A DNA stretch of 64,000 nt. Source: Romboutsia sedimentorum. Lineage in GTDB: Bacteria > Bacillota > Clostridia > Peptostreptococcales > Peptostreptococcaceae. Location: contig NZ_JASKYM010000001.1 of assembly GCF_030131845.1 (NCBI RefSeq), forward strand, positions 966,557 through 1,030,556, read 5' to 3'. The notes beneath the pieces were generated by a model that was given only the letters and a program-made list of their open reading frames with translations, ran no database searches and was not told the DNA's origin. Shown here one piece after another: positions 25,461 through 35,363 of this stretch (the first letter of the stretch is position 1; every line of letters begins with the position of its first letter). Made by a program: the position numbers and the translations under genes.

Positions 25461-26030
25461 ATGAAAATAGGTGTAATGAGTGATACTCATGGAAGTTTAT
25501 TATATTTTGAAAAAGCTTTAGATACGCTTTCAGAGTGTGACGTTATTTTACATGGTGGTGATGTATTATATCACGGACCAAGAAATGATATCCCTGAAGG
25601 TTACAATCCAAAAGGTCTTATTGAAAAATTAAATAGTCTTAACAACATACTTATAGCTAGAGGAAACTGTGACGCTGATGTAGACCAAATGGTTATAAAT
25701 CATCCGATACAAAGCCCTTATGTTATGAGTCAATTTGGTGAGGTTAGAATAGTTATGACTCATGGATATACAGATTCTAAAGAGGATACTATAAAAAATG
25801 CTAAAAATATGGGTGCTGATATACTTATACTTGGACATACTCATGTTAAAGAATTATACTGTGATGAAAATTTAGTAGTTTTAAATCCAGGAAGTACTTC
25901 TATCCCTAAGGATAAAACTCATTCGGTTGCAATAATAGACTTAGAACAAACTGAAGACGAACTTGATATGGACTTTAATTTAATAGATATAAATACTAAA
26001 GAAATTATATCTATCAATAATGAGCAATAA
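25461..26030 (+). CDS. yfcE: YfcE-type metallophosphoesterase
   Basis: This 189-residue protein has all metallophosphoesterase motifs: SDTHGS, LHGGDVLYHG, ARGNCD, MTHGYT and LGHTHV. The family member YfcE hydrolyses phosphodiesters with Mn2+. The natural substrate is unclear. It is cotranscribed with nadK (18-base gap, AGGAGG ribosome site) and followed by a strong terminator. Confidence 0.93.
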   Translation: MKIGVMSDTHGSLLYFEKALDTLSECDVILHGGDVLYHGPRNDIPEGYNPKGLIEKLNSLNNILIARGNCDADVDQMVINHPIQSPYVMSQFGEVRIVMTHGYTDSKEDTIKNAKNMGADILILGHTHVKELYCDENLVVLNPGSTSIPKDKTHSVAIIDLEQTEDELDMDFNLIDINTKEIISINNEQ

Positions 26031-26057
26031 TAAAAATAAAATTTACTTAATATTATA

Positions 26058-26098
26058 AAAAGAGGTTATCTAAAGTTTAATTTTAGATAACCTCTTTT
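26058..26098. terminator. Bidirectional terminator between yfcE and pepT
   Basis: The 17-bp arms AAAAGAGGTTATCTAAA (26058-26074) and its complement (26082-26098) have A/T ends and a 7-base loop. It lies between convergent genes. Confidence 0.9.
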
Positions 26099-26114
26099 AT
26101 TATTTTATATATGC

Positions 26115-27338
26115 TTATCTTTGTGCGTATTTTTGTGCTATCTTAACTATAAGTTGAGTACATTTTTCCATAGATTTTACTGGTATACATTCATTTTTAC
26201 TGTGGAAGTTTAATCCTCCTGTAAATATGTTTGGACAAGGAAGTCCCATAAATGATAATCTAGCTCCATCTGTACCACCTCTTATTGGTAATATAAGTGG
26301 CTTGATTCCAACTTCATTCATAGCTTCTTCTGCAATATCTACTATAAATTTAACTGGCTCTACTTCTTCTCTCATGTTGAAGTATTGGTCATTTAAATCT
26401 AAAGATATTCTTCCATCATATCTTTCGTTTAACTTATTTATAGCATCTTGCATATAAACTTTTCTAGATTCAAACTTTTCTCTATCATGATCTCTTATTA
26501 TATAAACCATAGTAGCATTTTCAACATTTCCATTTATATCATTTAAGTGATAGAATCCTTCATATCCTTCTGTAGTCTCTGGTCTTTGGCTTGCAGGGAA
26601 CATATTTGATATTTCTGCTGCTATATGTAGTGCATTAACCATTTTATTCTTTGCTGATCCTGGATGCACGTTTCTACCTTGTATAGTTATTGTAGCTGCT
26701 GCTGCATTAAAGTTTTCGTATTGAAGTTCTCCTTCTATGCCACCATCTATAGTGTATGCATATTTAGCTCCAAATTTCTCAACTTTGAATAAGTCTGCTC
26801 CTCTTCCTATTTCTTCATCTGGAGTAAATCCTATTTTTATATCTCCATGCTTTATTTGAGCATTTTCTATTAGATATTCTATTGCAGTAACGATTTCCGC
26901 GATACCAGCTTTATCATCTGCACCTAATAATGTAGTACCATCTGTAACTATTAAATCGTCCCCTGCAAATTGTGCAATTTCTGGATAATCAGCTACTTTA
27001 GTAACTACGTTTAATTTTTCATTTAATACTATGTCTTTTCCATCATAATTTTTTACTATTCTAGGTTTAATATCTTTTCCACTAACATCTGGTGCTGTAT
27101 CTAAATGAGATATAAATCCTATTGTATCTACACCTTCAGTATTACCTTTTAATGTAGCCATAACATAACTATTTTCATCTACATTTGCATCAGTTAATCC
27201 CAACTCTTTTAATTCTTGCACTAAATAGTTAGCAAAAAATCTTTGTCCTTCACTTGATGGGCAGTTTTCATTTTTAGAATTTGCTGTTGTGTCAAGTGTA
27301 ATGTATTTTAAAAATCTTTCTGATACTTTTTCTCTCAT
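26115..27338 (-). CDS. pepT: Peptidase T (tripeptide aminopeptidase)
   Basis: This 407-residue zinc peptidase of the M20 family has metal-site motifs SHLDTAPDVSG (near 78), TLLGADDKAG (near 140) and TPDEEIGRGAD (near 175). LPIRGGTDGARLSFMGLPCPN is also present. It removes the N-terminal residue of tripeptides in the cytoplasm. The length is typical. The ribosome site is GAGG, 7 bases before ATG. It appears monocistronic. Confidence 0.96.
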   Translation of the reverse strand: MREKVSERFLKYITLDTTANSKNENCPSSEGQRFFANYLVQELKELGLTDANVDENSYVMATLKGNTEGVDTIGFISHLDTAPDVSGKDIKPRIVKNYDGKDIVLNEKLNVVTKVADYPEIAQFAGDDLIVTDGTTLLGADDKAGIAEIVTAIEYLIENAQIKHGDIKIGFTPDEEIGRGADLFKVEKFGAKYAYTIDGGIEGELQYENFNAAAATITIQGRNVHPGSAKNKMVNALHIAAEISNMFPASQRPETTEGYEGFYHLNDINGNVENATMVYIIRDHDREKFESRKVYMQDAINKLNERYDGRISLDLNDQYFNMREEVEPVKFIVDIAEEAMNEVGIKPLILPIRGGTDGARLSFMGLPCPNIFTGGLNFHSKNECIPVKSMEKCTQLIVKIAQKYAQR

Positions 27339-27529
27339 AATCTTTACCTCTTTCCTTTGTTTTGTTCGTTAGTAAATATTATATTACATTTAATTAATTC
27401 CATTATATTACAAAACAATATTAAAGTATACATCGTTATCAAAATAGTAATATCATCCTTATATATATACACTATTTTCTAATATAATTTAATTTATTAA
27501 AGTATATTTGCATGATTTTCATTTTAAAT

Positions 27530-27564
27530 AAAGCAAAACACTGTTATTAACAGTGTTTTGCTTT
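27530..27564 (-). terminator. Terminator of the CorC/HlyC-family gene
   Basis: The 17-bp arms (AAAGCAAAACACTGTTA and complement) surround one loop base and overlap the stop codon. In practice a few central pairs open to form the loop. Confidence 0.85.
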
Positions 27565-28816
27565 ATGTGAAAATTCTTATTTTCTTTATTCTATTTTTAT
27601 CTAAGCTTTCTATACAAAACTTTATATTGTCAACTTCAATTACTTCGTTTTCTTCAGGTAATCTTCTTAAGTGACCTATTATAAATCCACCTATAGAATC
27701 AAATTCTTCAGATTCTAGTTTAACTCCTATAAGCTCGTTTACATCAGCAATTTTTATACTACCTTCAACAATATATTCATCTTCTTTTATAACTATAATG
27801 TCTTGTTCTTCTTCATCAAATTCATCTTCTATATCTCCAACTATTACTTCCACTAAATCTTCTATAGTTATTAAACCAGCTGTTCCTCCATACTCGTCTA
27901 CAACTATGGTCATTTGACTTTTTTCAATTTTCATTTCTTCAAGAAGTTGAGTAATTTTTTTAAACTCATAAGTGAAGAATGGTTCTCTTATATAGTCTTT
28001 GATATTAAAATTAGCTATTTCTTCATCAGTTAGAAATATTACATCCTTTATGTTAAGTATACCTATAATATCATCTATTGAATCATTATATACTGGCATT
28101 CTGCTTAGTTTTTCATCTTTAAACATTTGTATTATCTGATCATATGAGTCTTCTAAGTCTATAGCTACCATATCTAATCTTTGTACCATAGCTTCTTTTG
28201 CTTGCATATCACCAAATTGGAATACATTATTTATTATTTGTCTTTCTTCTATTTGTAGTACTCCTTCTTCATGACTTACATTAACCATAGCTTTTAGTTC
28301 TTCTTCAGTTATATATGGTTGAGTACCTTTGCTTTTAATTCCAAATATTTTAAATATGACATTTGTAATTATATTAAATATCCATACAACAGGAGTTAAT
28401 AAAAATATAATTAACTTAATTGGTCTAGATACTAAAATAGCTATTTTTTCTGAATTATTAGCCGCTATAGTTTTTGGTGTAATTTCTCCAAATATCAGTA
28501 CCAATACAGTCATAACAGCTGTTGCAACAGGTACACCTTGTTGCCCATTCATTAAACTTATGAATAATGATGTAGATATAGATGTTGCTGCTATATTTAC
28601 AACGTTATTACCAACTAATATTGAACTTAATAGTTTATTTGGATTTTCTATTAACTCACTTACTAACTTAGCACCCTTTACTCCATCTTCTTTCATATAC
28701 CTTATTCTTATCTTGCTTAGTGACATTAATGATGTTTCAGATGCTGAGAAAAACCCTGAAGCTATAAGTAATACCACTAAAATTATAATTTGAATCATAA
28801 TACTGGCCGATTCCAA
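27563..28816 (-). CDS. CNNM/CorC-family membrane protein with CBS domains (HlyC/CorC type)
   Basis: The protein has 417 residues and starts at TTG 28816 (AGGGGTG upstream; the internal ATG at 28798 has no ribosome site). About four hydrophobic segments lie in the first 170 residues (CNNM domain, SASETSLMSLSKIRI). A CBS pair follows (about 205-330, with EDLVEVIVGDIEDEFDEE), then a C-terminal CorC/HlyC transporter-associated domain. The family has been linked to Mg2+ or Co2+ efflux. The substrate here is not shown. It appears monocistronic. Confidence 0.9.
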   Translation of the reverse strand: MESASIMIQIIILVVLLIASGFFSASETSLMSLSKIRIRYMKEDGVKGAKLVSELIENPNKLLSSILVGNNVVNIAATSISTSLFISLMNGQQGVPVATAVMTVLVLIFGEITPKTIAANNSEKIAILVSRPIKLIIFLLTPVVWIFNIITNVIFKIFGIKSKGTQPYITEEELKAMVNVSHEEGVLQIEERQIINNVFQFGDMQAKEAMVQRLDMVAIDLEDSYDQIIQMFKDEKLSRMPVYNDSIDDIIGILNIKDVIFLTDEEIANFNIKDYIREPFFTYEFKKITQLLEEMKIEKSQMTIVVDEYGGTAGLITIEDLVEVIVGDIEDEFDEEEQDIIVIKEDEYIVEGSIKIADVNELIGVKLESEEFDSIGGFIIGHLRRLPEENEVIEVDNIKFCIESLDKNRIKKIRIFT

Positions 28817-29199
28817 CCGTTACCACACCCCTATTTTTATGTCTTTTATGTTAATACATTATAGCACATTTAAGCATTGTTGGTAAATAATACAATCAAC
28901 TGATAAATTATAGTTCATTAAATATTATTCCCTAATAACCATTATAAATATTTACATGATTATTTGTTATATATAGGATAAACAGTCTGTATTTTACGTA
29001 AATATATAATATTCGTCATAATATTCCTTTTTTAGATTTTTTTTAAAATTTTTTAATTATATTGTGTCACTTTTTGTACTTTTTACATATGTTATATTAA
29101 GAGAAGCTTAAAAATAAAAAAAAGTTTCTCTTAACAAAATAATATGAATATAAAAACTCCTGTTAATATTCTAATTAATGATCGGATATAAAAAAAATC
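28817..29199. other. Intergenic region without a recognised gene
   Basis: About 380 bases of AT-rich DNA. I see an inverted repeat with 9-bp arms (TTAAGAGAA at 29097-29105 and TTCTCTTAA at 29126-29134). No ORF with a ribosome site was found. It may hold a small RNA between the two convergent transcription ends, but nothing here decides that. Confidence 0.5.
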
Positions 29200-29250
29200 C
29201 CCCCCCATTTGAGCCACCTATTCTTCCCCCCCCTTGAATAGGTGGCTTTT
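29199..29250 (-). terminator. Terminator of sbcC with two C8 tracts
   Basis: AGCCACCTATTC (29212-29223) pairs with GAATAGGTGGCT (29236-29247). Eight C fill most of the loop (29226-29233), and another C8 lies outside the stem (29199-29206). On the minus strand these are two G8 tracts 19 bases apart, unusual in such AT-rich DNA. Confidence 0.75.
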
Positions 29251-29260
29251 TTTATTTATT

Positions 29261-32200
29261 TTAACTATACTCTATTTTAATCTTAGAGCCACTTCCAGCG
29301 CTACTACCTGATACAACTAATTTAATTGGAACCCTATTTTTAAGTTCGTCAACATGACTTATTATTCCAACGCTTAATTTATTACTATGTAATCTTTCTA
29401 AAGATTGCATAACAACTTCTAATAATTCATTGTCAAGAGAACCAAATCCTTCATCTAAGAAGAAGAATTCTAAAGGTGCATTTCCCTTTAATTGAATTTG
29501 AGATGATAATGCTAATGCCAATGATAATGAAGTTAAGAAGGTTTCACCGCCAGATAAAGTATCTATGCTTCTTCTTTGACCTCCATTAAAATTATCTCTC
29601 ATTACAAAATTCAACGTAGAATCTATTTCTAAAGCATATCGACCCTTAGTTATGTCTTCTAGTCTCTTTGATGCCTCTAATGCTATATACTTCAATTGAT
29701 TAGTTGCTACATATTCTACAAACCTATTACCTTTTACTACTTCATCTAAGTCTTCTAGTAAATCTACTTTATGTGAAACAGCTTTAAGTTTTTTGCTTAA
29801 ATCTTTTACTTTTACTAAAGATTCTTTTAATGTGTTTAGTATATTTTGCTTAGCACCTATCTCTTTTGATATACGCCCTATCTCTACTTTTAAGTTATAT
29901 ATATTATTTTTTAGTTCTTTAAAATCTTCTTCTTTTACTCTTTTACCACATAGACTTTCTCTTAAATCTGTGATTTTTAGAGTTAATGTTTTTTCATGTT
30001 CTTCATATTCAGTTATTTCATCACTAAGCCTTCTAACATGATCTAGCTCTAGTAATGACCTTTTTACAACATATATACTGTCAAATTTATTTTCTATAAG
30101 TAATTGATTTAAGGTAGCAAACTGTGCTTTATATTGTTCTCTTGCTGTTTTTAATCTTCCATCAATATTTGATTTTTCAGCAATATATTTATCACATTCC
30201 ACTCTTTGTTCTTCTAACTTTTTCTTAGTAATCTCTTCTTGATTTATTAATCTATTTATAGTTAATTCTAGGTTTTCTAAAACTATTTTTGAAGATTCAC
30301 CTTTTGTAATGCTTAAAACATCACTATTTTTTTCTTCTCTTACTTTTCTTTTTTCGCTATACATTTCTCTAGATTTCATTAATTGTAATTCAGTTTCATG
30401 CAAGCAGCTTTGATATTTTTTAATTTCTATTTCTATCTCATCTTTATTTTGTACTATATTTAAATATCCACTATTTAAATCTTCTATATTTTTTTCATTT
30501 TTATTTATTTCTTCTACCTTACTACCTAAATCTTGTATTTTAACTATAGCTTTAAGACCTAAATATTCTTCTTTTACTTTTCTAATTTTATTTTGTAATA
30601 TTTCTAACTCTTCTTTAAGTTCTTTAACTGAGTTTTTATATGTGTTTATGCTCTCTTGTAATTTCAATTCTTCTCTTTCTACATAGCTTTTTTCTTCTCT
30701 TAGTTTTTTAAGCTTTAATTCAGTTTCATCTTTGTCTTTTTGCCATCTTTGTACACTTGATTTTAGTATTTCTAGTTTTCTGCTTTCATCTTCTAATTTT
30801 TTTGTTAAATCAATTGATTTATTTGTACCTATCTTAGATTTTAATTCTTCCATCTCTTTCATTTTTATCTTTTCAGCAGACAGATGTTCACTATTTCTAG
30901 CCTTTAATTCTTCTATATTATTTTTTATAAATGCTTCTTCTATTTTTATTTTTTCTAGTTTAGATTTTCTAAATTCTATTTTTGCATCGTTATTATTGCT
31001 ATCATCTAAATTTTCATGATGTCTTGATCCGCAAACTGGACAAGGCATATTCTCTCTTAATTCTTTTCTAAGTTCATATGCTAAGTTTAAATATCTTAAT
31101 TTATCTATTTCTTTTTCTAAATCTAGCCTATTTCTTTTAGTATGTTCTAGCTTATCAATATATATATTTATTTCTCTTTCAATATGATACTTATTTTCTA
31201 ATAAGCTATTTAATTCCATTTGTAGTTTATTTTTTTTATTTTCATCTTCTTTTGTGATTTCTACCCTAGATCTTAATCCTGTTATATATTCTGTTTTATT
31301 TATTATCTCATTATTTTCTCCTGGAGATTTTTTTAATAAACATTCTTCATGTATTTCTATTTCATTTAATTTACTTTGTATTATGTTTTTATCTCTTTGT
31401 ATATATTTTATTTTTAAATTTACTTCGTCTAAATTTTTAGATATCTCACTTAATCTATCGCTTTTTATATTTTTTTCTTCTATAAGCTTATTCTGTTCTT
31501 TTTCTTTTTCATAAGCCAAAAATATTTTTTGCTTTAAATCTGCTCCAATTTTCAAGCTATTTATTTGAATTTCTAAGTCTTTTACACTTTTAGATATTAT
31601 ATCTTTTTTTGATTCATAGTCATTTTTAGTTTTTTCTAAAATTTCTTTTTCTTTATTTAAGTTATTACCTTCTTCTTTTATTTCTTTTAATTCACGGTCA
31701 AGTAATATTAATTCTTCTTCTAATTTTAATGCCCTTTGCACCTTAGTTTTTTCTTCACTTAATTTTGGCATCTTTTCATTTTTTAATAAATAAGCTTCTT
31801 CATACTTATTTTTTGTTATTAAAAGTTCTTTACTTAAAATATCTAATTTTTTTTCTATAGTTTCACTATTGTATGTATCTTCACTTACTTGTTTTTCAAG
31901 ACTTTGAACAGAAATTATATATGGATTTATTTTTTCAGCATTTATAGCATTTTTTAATTGTATAGCTTTATCATTTATTTCTACGCTTTTTAAATCTAAG
32001 TCTCTTTTTATTTTTTCATAAGAATCTAATTTTGTTTGCTTTTCGTAAATTTCACTACTTTGTATATAATTTTGTTCTTCTATTTCTAATCTTTTGTTAT
32101 TATCTACCTCTAAATTTTTTAGTTCTTCTAACTCTTTTTCTACATTATTATAAGCTTCTTCACTTACACCACCATATTGACTAAGTTTTGTTTTTATGTC

Positions 32201-32791
32201 TCTTAAAATTTGTAATTGTGTATTTTTTCTTTTTCTTACTTTATCAATTAATCCTGTACCGTATTTTTCTAAATTAAATATTCGCTCTAACATATCACGT
32301 CTTTTTGATCCTGTTAGTTTCAAAAAATCATTAAATTTTCCTTGAGGAAGTACTACTGATCTTGTAAAATCATTTGCAGTTAGTCCTATAATTTGAGTTA
32401 TCTTTTCATTAACATCACAAACTTTATCAGCAAGTACAACTACTGTAGTATCACTATTTATTTGTACTAGTTTAGCATGTAATGTTTTAGTAGCCGAGTC
32501 ATCTCTAACAATTGTTCTATCTACTATATATCTTCTCTTATTGTTTTTACTTCCTATTTCAAATTCATATGATATTATGGCTCTTTCACAACTGCTATTT
32601 ATAAATTCCTTTGTATCTCTTGATATGTTTCCATACATAGCTATAGTGATCGCATCAAGTATAGTAGATTTTCCACTACCAGTATTTCCAAATATACCGA
32701 ATAAACCTCGATCTGTTAATTTTTCAAAATCTATAGTTGCTTTATCTATATAACTATTTAATCCGCTTAATTCTAATTTAATTGGTTTCAT
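29261..32791 (-). CDS. sbcC: Exonuclease SbcC (ATPase subunit of SbcCD)
   Basis: The product has 1176 residues from the chosen start. The Walker A GNTGSGKST lies at 35-43. Long coiled coils surround a zinc hook (CPVCGSRHH near residue 590). At the C-terminus are the ABC signature LSGGETFLTSLSLALALSS and Walker B FFLDEGFGSLD. With SbcD it forms the Mre11-Rad50-like nuclease that opens hairpins and blocked ends. The start at 32791 is preferred, as AAGGTGATAG lies before it and the upstream ATG has no ribosome site. It overlaps sbcD by 14 bases. Confidence 0.96.
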   Translation of the reverse strand: MKPIKLELSGLNSYIDKATIDFEKLTDRGLFGIFGNTGSGKSTILDAITIAMYGNISRDTKEFINSSCERAIISYEFEIGSKNNKRRYIVDRTIVRDDSATKTLHAKLVQINSDTTVVVLADKVCDVNEKITQIIGLTANDFTRSVVLPQGKFNDFLKLTGSKRRDMLERIFNLEKYGTGLIDKVRKRKNTQLQILRDIKTKLSQYGGVSEEAYNNVEKELEELKNLEVDNNKRLEIEEQNYIQSSEIYEKQTKLDSYEKIKRDLDLKSVEINDKAIQLKNAINAEKINPYIISVQSLEKQVSEDTYNSETIEKKLDILSKELLITKNKYEEAYLLKNEKMPKLSEEKTKVQRALKLEEELILLDRELKEIKEEGNNLNKEKEILEKTKNDYESKKDIISKSVKDLEIQINSLKIGADLKQKIFLAYEKEKEQNKLIEEKNIKSDRLSEISKNLDEVNLKIKYIQRDKNIIQSKLNEIEIHEECLLKKSPGENNEIINKTEYITGLRSRVEITKEDENKKNKLQMELNSLLENKYHIEREINIYIDKLEHTKRNRLDLEKEIDKLRYLNLAYELRKELRENMPCPVCGSRHHENLDDSNNNDAKIEFRKSKLEKIKIEEAFIKNNIEELKARNSEHLSAEKIKMKEMEELKSKIGTNKSIDLTKKLEDESRKLEILKSSVQRWQKDKDETELKLKKLREEKSYVEREELKLQESINTYKNSVKELKEELEILQNKIRKVKEEYLGLKAIVKIQDLGSKVEEINKNEKNIEDLNSGYLNIVQNKDEIEIEIKKYQSCLHETELQLMKSREMYSEKRKVREEKNSDVLSITKGESSKIVLENLELTINRLINQEEITKKKLEEQRVECDKYIAEKSNIDGRLKTAREQYKAQFATLNQLLIENKFDSIYVVKRSLLELDHVRRLSDEITEYEEHEKTLTLKITDLRESLCGKRVKEEDFKELKNNIYNLKVEIGRISKEIGAKQNILNTLKESLVKVKDLSKKLKAVSHKVDLLEDLDEVVKGNRFVEYVATNQLKYIALEASKRLEDITKGRYALEIDSTLNFVMRDNFNGGQRRSIDTLSGGETFLTSLSLALALSSQIQLKGNAPLEFFFLDEGFGSLDNELLEVVMQSLERLHSNKLSVGIISHVDELKNRVPIKLVVSGSSAGSGSKIKIEYS

Positions 32792-33986
32792 TTTCACTAT
32801 CACCTTCTTCATTTATTATGTCTAAAAATAAGTCCATAAGCTCCCCTTTAGGCTCTAGGTTTCTACTAAATTCATAAAACTCTTTAAACATCGCTCCCAT
32901 AGATTTTTCTTTATTATCTATGTGACCTTCTTCATATTGTGATGTTATTATTGGCTTTATTTCTATAATGTCTTTTAGAGTTTCTTTCATTTTCTTTATG
33001 CTTGACGGAGATATTGTTTCATTTGTTTTTATTTCAAAATAAGACCATATATCACGATTTTTATTTTCTTCGCATATTTTTAAAGCCTCTTCTATTGAAC
33101 TGCATTTAAATACTTCTATTGGTTTATAATTTTCAAAATATATTTCTTCTATATTAGGCTTCTTCCCTGCCTTAATCTCTACTATATACGCACCTTTTTT
33201 GCAAGTTCTCTCATTTTTACTGTATTGTATAGGCGAGCCTGCATAATAAGCATTTACTCTATGAGATGCTTTTTGCTGTTTATGTAAATGCCCAAGCGCT
33301 ATATATTGAGCTTTGGTTGGTAAATTATTTTTTTCAACTACCAAACTTCCACCTAATTCTATTGGTCGTTCTGAATCTGTGCTTTCTCCACCGCTTACAA
33401 AAATATGAGATACTGCTATATTTATAGAATCTTTTTCAAAGTTTGATTCTAAGTCTGCAAATATAGCTCCAATTTTTTGAGAATAAGTTTGCTCTACTTC
33501 TTCACTGTTTTTTAGTATCACTTCATTGAGTCTTTTTTCATTTGGATATGGCAGTGTTATTACTACTATTTTTTCATCATTGATTTTTAGCTTTATACAG
33601 CCCTCTTTAACCTCTACTATTTCAAATCCATTATATTTTGAAATTTCTGTGCTACTTAATGGATCTGCAAGTATTATAATTCCTTGTTCATGTGCTAAAG
33701 GTGTTACTGCTGATAGCCTTTCTGAGTTATCATGGTTTCCACTTATTATAAGAACACATCTTTTTCCATTGTTTGCAAGCCTTGAAACTGTTTTATAGAA
33801 TAGTTTTTCTGCATGTGATGGTGGATTTGCTGAGTCGTATATATCACCTGCAATTATTACCATATCTATATTATTTTCATTTACTACCTTTATAAAGTCT
33901 TCACAAAACTTTATTTGTTCTTCTATTCTTGAGTTGCCTTCTAGGCTTTTTCCTAGGTGCCAGTCAGATGTATGAATAAATTTCAT
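32778..33986 (-). CDS. sbcD: Exonuclease SbcD (Mre11-like nuclease subunit)
   Basis: The product has 402 residues from the chosen start. Metallophosphoesterase motifs are clear: SDWHLGKSL, IIAGDIYDSANPPSHAE, IISGNHDNSERL, VSHIFVSGG and ALGHLHKQQ. It is the Mn2+-dependent nuclease of SbcCD. The start at 33986 is chosen because ATGGAGGTAACA places GGAGG 5 bases before this ATG; the longer frame adds 23 unlikely residues. It overlaps sbcC, so translation is probably coupled. TATAAT lies near 34070 on the minus strand. Confidence 0.96.
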   Translation of the reverse strand: MKFIHTSDWHLGKSLEGNSRIEEQIKFCEDFIKVVNENNIDMVIIAGDIYDSANPPSHAEKLFYKTVSRLANNGKRCVLIISGNHDNSERLSAVTPLAHEQGIIILADPLSSTEISKYNGFEIVEVKEGCIKLKINDEKIVVITLPYPNEKRLNEVILKNSEEVEQTYSQKIGAIFADLESNFEKDSINIAVSHIFVSGGESTDSERPIELGGSLVVEKNNLPTKAQYIALGHLHKQQKASHRVNAYYAGSPIQYSKNERTCKKGAYIVEIKAGKKPNIEEIYFENYKPIEVFKCSSIEEALKICEENKNRDIWSYFEIKTNETISPSSIKKMKETLKDIIEIKPIITSQYEEGHIDNKEKSMGAMFKEFYEFSRNLEPKGELMDLFLDIINEEGDSENETN

Positions 33987-34081
33987 TGTTACCTCCATGT
34001 GTAAATAAACCTTCTTTAGTATTCTTTTTAGAAGATTTATTGGTAAATTTAGCATATTATTTTATAGTTTGATTATATCAC

Positions 34082-34111
34082 AAAAGGAAGATGTCTAAAC
34101 ATCTTCCTTTT
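34082..34111. terminator. Terminator between the O-acetylation operon and sbcD
   Basis: The 13-bp arms AAAAGGAAGATGT (34082-34094) and ACATCTTCCTTTT (34099-34111) have a 4-base loop. It ends the minus-strand operon that stops at 34161. Confidence 0.85.
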
Positions 34112-34160
34112 TCTGTAATCTAGCTACTTTACTATAAATATCTATGTTTATTACTTCTGT

Positions 34161-35273
34161 TTATTTTATTCCTTTATCAATCATTTCTTTAATCATGCCT
34201 TCAAATCCAAAACTATTATACATAAATAACACAATATCTGAATCACTTCTTTTAATAATATCTTCATATGTCATATCTAGATTTTCTATATATCTAGGGT
34301 CAACTATTTCAACTTGTGAAAATAAATCTGCTAACATCCACGTCATAGGTGCTTGGTATGAATCTCTAAAAACTATAGCTTTTTTATCTGTTAATGATTT
34401 ATTATTTTTTATTTTTAATATATTGCAATTTGTACCTCTCATGTATGCACCGCCGTAGTCCCATTTATCTTTATTTCTAAATGAAGCTATTATTTTTTCT
34501 TCTTTTATCTTAGTATCTTTCTTAGTGTCACTTATAAAATATTTGTATTTTGCATCTTCTAAATAAACATAGCTTGTTAAATCTTTATATTTTACTGGGT
34601 AACCTAACTTACTATTGTAACTACCTATAAAATCTTTTTTATCACTAATTACGGTCTTATATTCACTAAAATATTTATTAATCTCTTTATCTGATAAATC
34701 TAAGTCTAAGTCTTTAACCATAAATTTAAAACCTTCATATGCACCTAATCCATTCCAATGATGGTCTGTTTTAAAGAAAAATGACTCTAACTCTTTGTTT
34801 GTGAAGTTATTTAGAAAATACTCATCTAAGTCTATAAATGATATATTATTATAATTTAAATTAGTTTTTAAAGCATTTTTATTTATATCTATATTGTCCT
34901 TGTTGTCAACAAGCGCTGGATACAAATGTCTTAACATATTTGTTTTATGTGCCATTGATACAAAATAAGTATCTTTACCTAAATTTTCACTAATCTTTGA
35001 TAATTCATTTATAGCCTTTGAGCATTTCTTTATTTCATTTTTTGGTATTATTTTTGAAAATTTGCCTAAAATCCAATCATCTTCTACTAAATAATAATTC
35101 CCCTTAGTTTGCTTATTTAAAGTTTTTTTAGGTTGACTAGTGTCTGTATATTCCTCTTTAAATGCACTTTTGTCTGTATAGTTTATATTATTAGCATCAC
35201 TTATTTTATTAATTATAGGAAACAACATTACTAATAATAAAATAAATACCGAGATATATTTAAGTTTATTCAT
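34161..35273 (-). CDS. DHHW-family (AlgX/AlgJ-like) protein, second copy, shortened N-terminus
   Basis: This 370-residue protein has an N-terminal membrane anchor (residues 5-24) and an extracytoplasmic AlgX-like SGNH-type domain. The catalytic-type motif TDHHWNGLGAYEGFK is near residue 165, and FRDSYQAP, a serine-motif region, is near 320. Such proteins move acetyl groups onto surface polysaccharides with an MBOAT partner. Compared with its neighbour at 35364, it lacks the usual YYNDKFPLREE segment after the anchor. It is the last gene of the MBOAT-DHHW-DHHW operon. It may be less active or act on a different site. Confidence 0.82.
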   Translation of the reverse strand: MNKLKYISVFILLLVMLFPIINKISDANNINYTDKSAFKEEYTDTSQPKKTLNKQTKGNYYLVEDDWILGKFSKIIPKNEIKKCSKAINELSKISENLGKDTYFVSMAHKTNMLRHLYPALVDNKDNIDINKNALKTNLNYNNISFIDLDEYFLNNFTNKELESFFFKTDHHWNGLGAYEGFKFMVKDLDLDLSDKEINKYFSEYKTVISDKKDFIGSYNSKLGYPVKYKDLTSYVYLEDAKYKYFISDTKKDTKIKEEKIIASFRNKDKWDYGGAYMRGTNCNILKIKNNKSLTDKKAIVFRDSYQAPMTWMLADLFSQVEIVDPRYIENLDMTYEDIIKRSDSDIVLFMYNSFGFEGMIKEMIDKGIK

Positions 35274-35363
35274 ATCTATTTACTCCTTTAGTTTAGATTA
35301 ATTATGATATAATTAGCTTCCCCTATGAATAAAAAAATAAACTTATGCTTCTATTTTTTGTAC

